Shown here one piece after another: positions 55,142-64,000 of a DNA stretch of 64,000 nucleotides. The stretch comes from Nemertoderma westbladi (taxonomy: Eukaryota > Xenacoelomorpha > Nemertodermatida > Nemertodermatidae). The position numbers and the translations under genes are program-made. The notes under the pieces were generated by a model. The model was not told the origin of the DNA. It ran no database searches and was given only the letters and a program-made list of their open reading frames with translations. The DNA lies in assembly GCA_032718475.1 (NCBI GenBank), contig JAUCBJ010007649.1:51577-115576 (forward strand). The letters are read 5' to 3'. Numbering within the stretch: position 1 is the stretch's first letter; each line of letters opens with the position of its first letter.

Positions 55142-55148
55142 TATAAAA
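55142..55148 (+). promoter_or_regulatory. TATA box of the 3' LTR of B
   Basis: TATAAAA in the same setting as at 29027, with the same duplicated CCAAT block upstream. Confidence 0.65.
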
Positions 55149-57070
55149 GGCCGGTTTGCCTTCGGTTATCACTGCTATAACTTCTTATGTCACATATCTC
55201 ACTTGTTATTACCCCTTATTTGTAAAATTAGTTTATTCGGTTTCTTGTTGAAACTTCGTTTGATAAATCCTTTGTAAAACTGTAAATATACTGCAATTTC
55301 CTGACATGTTTTCTTTTGGTCCGACTTCGGGACAGCCGAACACCAGGGAGATGGCAGCCTAGACCGTTAGGCCGTAAGCAACGCAGGGAAGGGATGTCCA
55401 CAACACGCTAGCGCCCACATTGGATCGACCGCGCACCCCCTTTGCCCCTTCGAAATACTCCACTTGCTATGCAGCGCCCGCTTTGTGAGAAGGTAAGACT
55501 TTGTTCGACGCCCTTGCCCGCCGTAAGACCTATAGATCAGGGTAAGCGTGACACCGCACTGGACGCCGCAAATTTAGGATCAAATAATTATATCCAGACA
55601 ACCCCCCCCCCTCTCTTGTCAGTCCTACGAACCCCTGGGTTAACCTGTACTTCCTACAGGTGCGAACTATTGCCATTCGTCAGTACGCGAGTACATATTA
55701 GGTACGGACAGCATATGTTCCATAATTTAGTGATTCGTAGCACTGACTGTTTGGTACCGGTTCGCTTTGTAGAACGTACATTAGTACCCCCCCCCCCCCC
55801 CCCCTTGTCTGGAGTTAGCTATTTGATCAGGCAAGGAGTATTTCTGCTACCGGCACACTGCTTGGCCTAGGGAGGTTTATTAATATCCTACCGCGCCTTG
55901 CCACGTACTGATAGGTATTGCTGCTAACTACCGCAGCAACAAAGTTCTAGAATTAAATTAGTATACCAGATCAGCTAACGTACGGTAGCGATTAACCCCT
56001 ATTCTTATCTTACAACCAGAATCTGGTATTAGTGCCGATCACGGGTGTAGTTACTAACACTGTGGTTGCCCATTGGGTTGTGGATAGGAAGGAGAGAGCT
56101 TTGACGTCATTCGTGAGTATAAAGTTCTACAAACGCGACTAGTTTATTTTAGTAGCTAGCGCACGGTATCATTTAGTCAGAAAATCACTAAAACCTAGTA
56201 AAAGGAATTACACGAAATTGTTTTATTTGTAACACACCCACACACACACGCCCTAAAACATATTGCCCTTAAAGTTCTACTAGCTATAGCGTACTATACA
56301 TTACGTTAGGTGGAAATTATCTGTATTTGTAAAATTAGGATCTGATTTAGTTGCGGCAAATAAGGAGTATTTCACTTTCGTTATTAAACTGTTGTTTGTC
56401 TGGACAACGGTATTGTTACATTTAGGCCTGACCCTTTAGACTGATTTCGTACAGGGGGATCAGTTATTGTTACATTTAGGCACGACCCCTTTTCGACTGA
56501 TTTAGGACTGTCAGTGTTGTTACGCTAGGTCTGTTAACCCACTAGCTCGTATATAAACCATATAAATCACACCGCGGCAAGTTACTGTATTTAGGACTGT
56601 CAGTGATAGTTAGGATTCGCTGCGCGGGGATTGTTTTCCCGTGAGTTTGGTCTGTTACTGTAACTGTACATCTGCCTCACCGGTTAGAGGACAGGTATCC
56701 TTCTGTCTAGTACGTAGGCATTAGACCCGCTCACGTACATAGAATAGATACAAGGCTCTGTTCCTCGCCAGTAGTCGTTTGTGTACTATATCTGTTTGTT
56801 TAGATATCCTGGACTGGGATTTGTTGTCAGATACTGTACAAGCCCGTATACATTACTAGAGTCTCATAGTAAGATACATCGTTACTAGGATCTGGTAAGC
56901 GGTATACTACTGGACCCTTACAAGCACCATTCCCAATATTATCTGTTAAATCAATTAAATCTTCTAAATCAATTAAATTATTAGAATTATTAGAATTTGA
57001 AACGGGGTTATTATTTAAATTATTTTGTGTATTTAGATTTAAGATTTAGATTTAGATTTATTTAGATTTT

Positions 57071-57812
57071 GTATACGTGAAGGACTATACAAGGAACGCT
57101 ATAATCCAGGATTTGAATGTCAATTACATCGGGACAGAACCCATAAGACCATGAGTTGTAAGCACTGGCAAGCGTTGCCCAAACAAGATCGTATAGCCTA
57201 CACAGACGCAAATGGACTATGTCATCGTTGTGTGGTAGAAGGACACAGATCCGGAGAGTGTAGAGAAACAGCAATAGGAGAGGATGGGACTGGAGGCCAA
57301 ACCATGGCTACAAGCACAACAGTAGCAAGAAGGAAGAGGAAAGTACTACTCGGGGTAGTACCAGTGAAGATATCAGGAAGGGGCGGTCGATCAGTTACGA
57401 CATTAATGCTGGTCGACAGTGGAGCAGCCTTCACGCTGGTGGAGAATTGGGTGGCCGAAGAGATAGGGCTAAAGACGAGGCCGAATAGGATGGCGGTAAC
57501 TACCGTCTCAGGTAAGGATGAGGTCCTGGAGATGAGGACGGGGCGGTGCAAGATAGCAGCGATAGCACCGGGATGCGATTATGGGGTGACGATCGACCCC
57601 ATCCACGTGATAGAATCGATAAATATCAACGCCAGGCGACCAACCAACATCGAAGTCGAACAATATAGATTCCTGGACAGTATCGATTTCTCAATACCAG
57701 AGCTGGACGTTAGGAAGGTATCCATTATAGTAGGAATGGACTGCCCGGCGGCCCACGAGAGAATGCCGACGGTCTTCGGGAAGACAGACAGCAGGATCCG
57801 ACGGCGATCCTC
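57071..57812 (+). pseudogene. Gag zinc knuckle and retropepsin of the C-related fragment
   Basis: A forward frame, open from before ATG 57151, with the CCHC knuckle (C-H-R-C...G-H...C near 57220) and an aspartic protease core L-V-D-S-G-A at about 57410, followed by residues like those of the Pao peptidase family. The frame is lost near 57800, where the expected P-F-G-W-M-L-S-G phrase appears in another frame at 57813. Confidence 0.75.
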
Positions 57813-58545
57813 ATGCCGTTCGGATGGATGCTTAGCGGCCCAGTTAAAACCAAGATTCCTTCCAGGGTGACGGAGACATCAGGGTGCATGTTACCAGGCA
57901 CCGTAAACGCAGAGGACGAAGAGAAGAAACAGGAGATGGTAGATGAGCCAGACGGGGAAGTAACAGTAGGAGAGTGGGCGGAGGAGAATGGATTTGACGC
58001 GGAAGACTTAGAGGCAATGGAATGGAACAAGGGTCCCAACAAGTATCGGTACGGGGATGGAGAGGAGTGGACGGCGAGATGTCCGGAGGACAACCCGGAG
58101 GAGCGGACGGCAAGATGTCCAGAGGACAACAGTCTGGAGGAGTGTCCGGATGAGTGTCGGAAGGAGTGTCCAGAGGAGTGTCCGGAAGAGACGCCGGTCC
58201 GGTTGGGAGGCATACCGACAAGGGGGGGGGGGTTTCAGTAAGAAGACAGGATGGAGAGGGGTAGGATTACTATTGTTCGTTCTGTTCTATCTATTATTCC
58301 GATTTCCTTTCATTCTGCCGCCTGGAGAACAGATGAAGGGTGGCATTTTGCTGCCAGGAGATAAGGAAGTTAAGAAGGCGGCTGAGAGACCCGATTTTAG
58401 GGTGGCGGAAGAGGGAGAACCAATTCCTGATGAGTTGGAATTGGCGAGGAAAGTGGGTCGAAAGATAAGAGGAGGTACAGGGGGGCAGCGGGACAGTGCC
58501 TCATGGAAGAATCGATGGAAGATCAATGGGCACCTTAGAGTTTAG
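57813..58545 (+). pseudogene. Degenerate pol remnant of the C-related fragment
   Basis: Starts with P-F-G-W-M-L-S-G-P, typical of the segment after the protease in BEL/Pao. An acidic region and Cys-Pro-Glu repeats (58075-58195, GTCCGGAGGA-type units) follow. The frame changes again near 58200. From about 58330 a hydrophobic stretch and a tail similar to C end at TAG 58545. RT, RNase H and integrase cores are missing. Confidence 0.55.
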
Positions 58546-58979
58546 TCGTCCAATATGTTGGACTGAGGGGGGTGGGAATGAGGGCGAGACGCCCTTCCCA
58601 CAAGGAGTAAAAAAAAATAAGTAAAAATAATAAAATAATCAAATAATTAAATAAGTAAGTAGAAAGTTAGAAGAGTAGTAAGTAGCAAGTTAGTAGAAGT
58701 AAGTAGTAGTCAGAAAGTTAATAAATCGCGTAAATAAGACGCGTAAATAAATCAAACCCGTCGGGATCCTCTGATCCTGCCACAGTGGAGAAGGTGGATT
58801 GGGTGGTGGCAAGCGAACATCTTCAGATGGTGAAATATCTGTTATACTTGTTCTTGGTGGGGTTATGGTAGAGTGAGCATGGTTGAAGTTCTGGTGATTT
58901 GAGTACTTATTGATGACTGGGATGATGTAGAAACTTGTTCTAGTACTACTAGTATCGGCATGCTGCATTGCAGCTGCAT

Positions 58980-59720
58980 TTTTAAGAATGCTGTCCCGGC
59001 TTGTCGACAAAATTGCGCCGCCACAACTCCCTATCACCCATGACATTTGCTAGATCATCCGCATCTTCAAGGCCAGTGTCCTTTAAGATGCGTCTCAAGA
59101 AAGTCATGGGCTGTCCACCATGCTTATTCACTCCATGAGGCTGCCAAAGTACAAGATTATGCACTGGCTGGTCCTCATGGCGAAAGCAATGTCCTGCAAA
59201 GCGGAGGCGATTTTGTTCTAGTGTCAAGCTTGGGGGAACCAATGAGACACCTCCAATGTTATATAGTGTCTGGTTGGAGATGTGTGCATTATACTTGACA
59301 CAATGAACCCAGCGTAGCATTCTTGTGAATGTACCATCCAGAGATTTGGTGTCCTCAGCAGTTAGAGCCCAGCATGGACTCCCATAGATGAGTACTGGAA
59401 CTACTGCTGCTCTAAATAATCGGACCTTAAGTTTCCGATTAATTCTCGGTGACTTCCAAATCCTGGAAAGCCTATTCAAGGCTGCCCATGCCTTTTCCTT
59501 ACGTATTCGAAGGTCCTCACCTGACTTCCGGATCCATGATCCCAGGTAACAGAACTCGTCCACATGCTCAAGAATACCATCCTTTGAGCTTATGCTCATC
59601 CAATCAGAGACTTGCTGAGAACTTTCAAAGTTAACTGTCAAAATTTTGGTCTTTCTGGAGTTAATAAAAAGACCAACACTAGAAGCAGCATGTTCTAATG
59701 AGCTGAGGAGCCGGAGATTC
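58980..59720 (-). pseudogene. LINE (non-LTR retrotransposon) reverse transcriptase, C-terminal fragment
   Basis: The minus-strand frame (ATG at 59641, open to about 59720) shows the thumb and C-terminal region of LINE RTs: V-G-L-F-I-N...K-T-K, F-C-Y-L-G-S, K-V-R-L-F-R-A-A-V-V-P-V-L-I-Y-G-S, and R-L-R-F-A-G-H-C. The catalytic fingers and palm with the DD motif lie upstream and are absent, so the copy is 5'-truncated. The clade is not assigned. Confidence 0.85.
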
Positions 59721-61340
59721 CATCGCGGAGGCTAGAGATTCCATGGGATATATCGGTTGTGGACTAGGTATTGAGTGAGTTCCCTTTGTATTGTGCGATA
59801 CATTGGGAGTTAGGGAACCACTTTTAGCAGTAGAAACTCATGGCATAGAACAATCTCCTAACCCAGACCTTGTAATGATGTTATGCTGACCCAAACACTC
59901 TATACTGCATTATCTCTTCCTGTAGTAAGGAATTGGCTTATTGCATTCTCCACAAGTTCTGACAGAATGCAGACTCTCCAATAATTGTGATGCTTGCATC
60001 ACTATTAATGGAACCATCTTTCTGGGATGTCCTATAATTTCCTTTGTAAGATTTTCCACAATATTTCCCTCCTACGCGAATTGTTGCAGAGCAGTTTCTA
60101 CATGATCCAGATTTATGTGGCAGTAAATTATCTATATAACAACTTCTGCAATACTCCTTCCCCCTTGGAGCATCATGAATGTTACAGTTCTTACTCTTTG
60201 CTATACTTCTTCTATTAAGTGGAATTTCCTGATGACTACTCGAATCTATTAATTGGTCTTGGTTCCAGTATTCTCCTACAGATGACTCGGTATCACTCCC
60301 TCCCTTCATACTCACATATTTCTTCTTATTATGTTTCTTTCCACACTTTTGACAATATAAGAAATCACCTCTCTCAATATGTCTTGGATTTCTATTTATT
60401 TTTATATTTCATGCCGATGGGGGTGACGATGGGGGCGATGCCGAAGGAGTTTGTATATATGTAATATCACGAATTCTATATGAGCTAATATTTGTGAAAA
60501 AGTATTTCTCTGTCAATGATATAAATCGTAGAGAAAAATCATTTATATTTGATCATTCATCTATACCACCATTTTTTGACGAGCAAAAGTTGAGGAACCA
60601 AAAAATTAACTTCTCTGCCATTCAAATGCTAAATTTTGTTTTGATGTTCGCGGTATTTCAACTTTTCATAACGCGAGTTGAATATTTTTCGGATTTATTT
60701 ATAATGAATATTCCAATATCAGTACTGGGTGCGGGAACATGGAATTTGGGTATATTCAATGGACTGGGGGCGATTTACGGGCGAATATTAGGGCGACTTA
60801 CGGGGCACGGGACTCATATCAGATATTTAAGGGCCAAGGGTGGGAAGCAAAATCAAGCAGTACTCAGGTTTACCTGATACTATTAGGCCTAGCCAACTTC
60901 CTACTGCCTGTAGAGGTAGTTTTGGTAACTCGCTAGGCCTAGGGACAAGGACTGCCCTTAGCAGTTCTTGGCCAACAGCAGTTATTATGAGCCTGAAAGG
61001 GACTCGGAAAGTCTGCTGATTGCATCAGGGATTTGCGACGGGAACTGACAGACAGATCCTTAGCGGTCCCTGGTCACCGACTTGACCGACCCTTAGCCAA
61101 GCCGTACCGCTTTCCTGATGACCGATCCCTTCGGGGTTCGGGAAGGGTGGGACGGACACGCAACAGGGTCGACCGAAACCGATACTACGGTACCGGGACT
61201 AGGACCGAGGGAAAATGGGGAACATTAGTTAGGTTAAAATCTAAAGTGAACAGTGGGTAATTAATTAATGTACTGTAGGAATTTATATGTTCGTGTATTA
61301 TTGTGAATATTTGGTATATTGGTGTGGGGAAGCCCAATTT
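59721..61340. other. Mostly unassigned DNA with a Cys-rich minus-strand frame
   Basis: On the minus strand, about 60410 down to 59938 is open and encodes a Cys-rich, Lys-rich segment (Y-C-Q-K-C-G-K-K-H, then C-x2-C pairs near 60130-60075) that could be a zinc-binding exon or a transposon remnant. I do not recognise it. A plus-strand frame at 60494-60877 has no family features. 61020-61250 is GC-richer and without a recognisable gene. Confidence 0.35.
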
Positions 61341-61540
61341 ATTCTCAATCAGGATTCATTCAGAGTTTAGTCCCCGATGAATATTTCCAACCAATGCAAC
61401 TTTTTCTCGACTGCAATCTTGCATCTCAGATAGGACTCCTTCTCCACTCCCAATATCCGGTGACTGGCCGGAATCCTGTGGTCTGAAAATTCCGCCTCCA
61501 GCATCGGCGTTTTCCCCATGGTGTCGGGAATAACGGCAAC
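61341..61540 (-). repeat. Diverged direct repeat, first copy (possible small coding unit)
   Basis: Matches 63721-63917 (shared phrases AATATCCGGTGACTGGCCGG and CCTCCAGCATCGGCGTTTT). On the minus strand both copies can be read as the same peptide (P-A-S-H-R-I-L ... R-C-(K/R)-I-A-V-E-K-K-L-H-W-L), with many silent differences. Confidence 0.65.
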
Positions 61541-61603
61541 ATTTGGCATTACCATTGTTAGTTGGTGATTTTGTCTCTAAAGGATGTGATATATGGTCTG
61601 TAG

Positions 61604-62257
61604 CTCTCAAACTTCGTGAAATTGTTCTTTTTTGCATGGTGTCCTTCTTTTGAACAAAGTGAACTGAAACTATTCAACATTTCTATAGCAGAATTCTTGG
61701 AAGTTTACATAAGAACCTTTAAACTTGAAAGGTTACAATTAAAGTTCCACAATTTAATTCATTATCCGGAATCCATAGTTAGATGTGGTCCTTTATTGTG
61801 GAACTGGAGCTTAAGATGTGAATCAAAACATAGAAATTTAAAACGCACTGCTTCCGTTATTCGTAATTTTTTTATAAATATTGCAAAAACCTTAACTAAA
61901 TGGCACCAACTAACACAAGCCTTTCGGTGTTTAAGTGGTTATGGATTTTCATTGGCCGCCGAGCCTAATTTTAAGTCTTCTGATGTAATTATTCTTAATT
62001 CCCTATCTGATAATTATAAAACTGAGGTAGATCGGGCTTTAGGATATTATGGATTATTTCGGGAAATTCAAACAGTTAGCAATATTGAAATTTTTGGTGT
62101 TTCTTACAGTGTAGGCAATGTTGTATGTTTACCATACAGTGAGGCAGTGCTTCCTTTACATAGATTTTGTGTTATTCATTTTATTTTTATTCGTGATAAT
62201 AAAGTTACCACGTTTTTAGTAAAAAATTTACACACTGAATCATTTAATGATCATTGA
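61604..62257 (+). pseudogene. Transposase-associated protein fragment (possibly CACTA/EnSpm-like)
   Basis: An open frame without a clear ATG, about 217 codons, ending at TGA. The core K-F-H-N-L-I-H-Y-P ... G-P-L ... W ... R-C-E-S-K-H ... K ... N-I-A-K-T-L resembles the C-terminal region often seen in proteins of DNA transposons in invertebrate genomes. The CACTA/EnSpm link is from memory and uncertain. The N-terminal portion is missing or in another exon. Confidence 0.45.
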
Positions 62258-63578
62258 TCATTACCAGTGCTATGAAGTTGAATTAGACAATGATATTTGT
62301 TATATATCAATAAGTAATATTTACTCACTTTTGAGTCCATGGCCACTTAAACTTAGAAAGATTGAAGGTTTACTTTGTGTTTCTTTGAGGCACATGCTTT
62401 AGCTTTAGTATAGTATATATGTATAGTTGTAGAGTATATATCCGTTAATGAGTCATTGCCATTCTCTTCAAAAGTTGCCAAATTCATATAATCTAGCATT
62501 TGTCCTTAAATATTGACTTTTATCTATTGTTTTCTTGAAATAAAGGAAAATATTTTAATATATCTAAAGGAAATTCTTGGCAACTTTTGAAGCTAAGTTT
62601 TACTATGTGTATCTCTAGAGAGTTTTTTAAATATCTGTACATCTGTAAACAAAATTTGCAATGGTTTTTACAGGGACATACATATTTTATACTATTTTAT
62701 ATATTTTTTCTGAAATATGTAATGCCTTAAGTTTGGATTATTCTGGATTAGTTATATATATATACGAACCAGGAAAATACATTTATATACTTTATTCTGG
62801 AATACGTACCGGTAATGCCTAATATACGTACCAGTATATACATGACAGTTGCAATCATGGTGTTTTGCAGTGTTTGTAATGATGAATTGAGATCCTTGGC
62901 GATATACCTCTTTCCTTTTTGGGGGTTATGCATAACATTAATGTGAATAAGGATAAATTAATTAGTGGACATGATGGCTGTCAGCTTGATTTTTATAGGT
63001 TCTATTCCTTATCTCAACACATACACAAATTTTGAAGCTAATATTGTTTTACAATGTGTATCTCTTAGAGAGTTTTTTAAATATCTGTATATCTGTAAAC
63101 AAAATTCGCAATATTTGGTTTTTATATGTTTGTCAAATATTTAACAATATGTTCTTACAAATATTGTTAATATATCTTGCCAATTCTGAAAGATTGAAAT
63201 TTCCACATGTCTATTTTGACAAGATATGATATAGATCCTGACAAGATATTAATTTAAGTTTTCACCAGATATTTTTGACAAGAATATCCCGAATATTCTG
63301 ACAAGATAAAGGACAAGTGTATTTAACTAGATATATCTTGTCATTCTATATTTTTTTTTGTCAATTTGACTGAACGTTTTTTAAGAGTGTGCATTTGGAA
63401 GAATATTTGAATGATAACAAATTGTCATCAAGTTATCAAGTAATTTGCTGAAATGCACCATCGTTGTCGACATAATATGATGGCCAAGTTTGTCTCAAAA
63501 CTTTAAAAAATTATACATCTTTAAGTTTCCATATGCTGCAAAGCTATCATGATCATGGGGCAGCTGGAAATGGAAGCA

Positions 63579-63700
63579 GGACAATTCGGTCCCGGACAAT
63601 TCGGTCCGGACAATTCGGTCCCGGACAATTCGGTCCCGGACAATTTGGTCCCATTAATTTTATGTTTTGGGACCGAATTGTCCGGGACCGAATTGTCCGG
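63579..63700. repeat. GGACAATTCGGTCC repeat with inverted arm
   Basis: Five tandem copies of GGACAATTCGGTCCC-like units (one T variant) from 63579, a short spacer with ATTTTATG, then two copies in the opposite orientation (GGACCGAATTGTCC) to 63700. The arms can form a long hairpin. Confidence 0.9.
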
Positions 63701-63720
63701 ATACTGACTAGGACTGATTA

Positions 63721-63917
63721 TTCTCAATCAGGATTGTAACAGGATTAACTACATTAAAGAATATATCCAACCAATGCAGCTTTTTCTCAACCGCAATCCT
63801 GCATCTAAGAAATTCCTCCTTCTCCACAATCAATATCCGGTGACTGGCCGGGACTCCGTGGTCTGTAAAGCCCCGCCTCCAGCATCGGCGTTTTTCCCCC
63901 CTGGTGTCGGGATAAAG
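63721..63917 (-). repeat. Diverged direct repeat, second copy
   Basis: Partner of 61341-61540, about 2.38 kb away and in the same orientation. Confidence 0.65.
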
Positions 63918-64000
63918 GCAACAAACATATTTATTATAAGATTTTAAACATTGTAAATAATTATTAAAAAAATATAATAAACTTACGGTTATTGCATATT

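Larger units (their letters stand above)
28528..56922 (+). mobile_element. Element B: BEL/Pao LTR retrotransposon with the same 3' gene, carrying two nested insertions
   Basis: LTRs at 28528-30807 and 54644-56922, gag-pol at 31770-40628 and a 3' gene from 41360 to 53987 that is split by element C (41493-48803) and element D (50735-52286). Without them the element would be about 19.5 kb, close to element A. Gene order and domains match A, but the sequences are clearly diverged. No target duplication is seen: the left flank ends AGGCA (minisatellite) and the right begins AGCAC (a fragment of a C relative). Either the element was formed or rearranged by recombination, or the flanks were altered later. 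Twelve copies of a 20-nt palindrome are scattered through its own sequence. Confidence 0.88.
54644..56922 (+). repeat. 3' LTR of element B
   Basis: 2279 bp matching 28528-30807. Its patch after the TATA box (about 55170-55220) is unrelated to the one in the 5' LTR. Longer C-tracts occur near 55602 and 55788. Confidence 0.9.
56923..58790 (+). mobile_element. Fragment of a C-related BEL/Pao element, rearranged
   Basis: 56923 to about 57020 is the reverse complement of the Asn-rich gag part of element C (43620-43680). From about 57070 the sequence matches C in forward orientation (45269 onwards), so the two parts meet head to head. The forward part has the zinc knuckle, a retropepsin and the start of pol, then jumps to the polyprotein tail at about 58480 and the 3' untranslated sequence. 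GGGATCC-TCT-GATCC...CACA at 58763-58784 resembles the LTR end of C. The fragment abuts the 3' LTR of B directly. Confidence 0.8.
62258..64000. other. AT-rich tail without genes
   Basis: Contains a direct repeat pair (62580-62672 and 63031-63124, sharing GAGAGTTTTTTAAATATCTG), GACAAGATAT repeats (63215-63330), a GGACAATTCGGTCC repeat cluster (63579-63700) and the second copy of the repeat at 61341. No coding region is supported. Confidence 0.6.

Noticed and set aside
60494-60877. Plus-strand frame of 127 codons as a membrane protein
   Set aside because: A single hydrophobic stretch in AT-rich DNA with no family resemblance; too weak to annotate as a gene.

Overview
This window is repeat-rich DNA from an animal nuclear genome. 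The probable source is an invertebrate; I cannot name a species. The evidence is kilobase-scale minisatellite arrays, three LTR elements of the BEL/Pao type, a piggyBac-like non-autonomous element, a LINE fragment and a transposase-like remnant. I see no convincing single-copy host gene, no rRNA or functional tRNA gene, and nothing prokaryotic.

Layout. 1-4441 and 22723-28527 are one minisatellite array built from a 24-bp unit and a 62-bp derivative, split by an insertion. 4442-22722 is element A, a full-length BEL/Pao element of 18.3 kb with two LTRs and a 5-bp target duplication (ATACC). It carries gag-pol (7993-16074) and a long 3' gene (17722-21519). 28528-56922 is element B, a second, divergent BEL/Pao element of 28.4 kb with 2.28-kb LTRs, gag-pol (31770-40628) and the same 3' gene. 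That 3' gene is interrupted twice. Element C (41493-48803) is a young, nested, pol-less LTR element with identical 529-bp LTRs and target duplication AGCCA. Element D (50735-52286) is a piggyBac-like element at TTAA. 56923-58790 is a rearranged relative of C that still has a retropepsin. 58980-59720 is a minus-strand LINE RT fragment. 59720-64000 is mostly unassigned DNA with a transposase-like coding remnant and several small repeats.

The most notable signal is the 3' gene shared by A and B. It occupies the position of env in retrovirus-like elements. I see no signal peptide or membrane segment in it. Both copies carry a CxxC...CxxH cluster, then motifs resembling a DEDDy 3'-5' exonuclease (D-N-E, then G-x-x-x-D-L, then V-D-T, then Y-x3-E), then CCHC zinc knuckles. 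Two well-diverged elements keep the same domain order, so this looks like a conserved accessory gene of a BEL/Pao lineage. I do not know of it having been described.

The second signal is a 20-nt imperfect palindrome, GGAAGGCTTGCGAGCCTACC and variants, present 12 times only in element B's own sequence. It always has the same orientation, occurs in all three reading frames inside gag-pol and the 3' gene, and also lies in non-coding parts. One copy has a paired change that keeps the stem. Element C has its own hairpin-rich array (about 25 GGTACGTAGTACC-like palindromes). B and C both place a 7-nt-loop hairpin followed by a 9-nt block directly before the 3' LTR.
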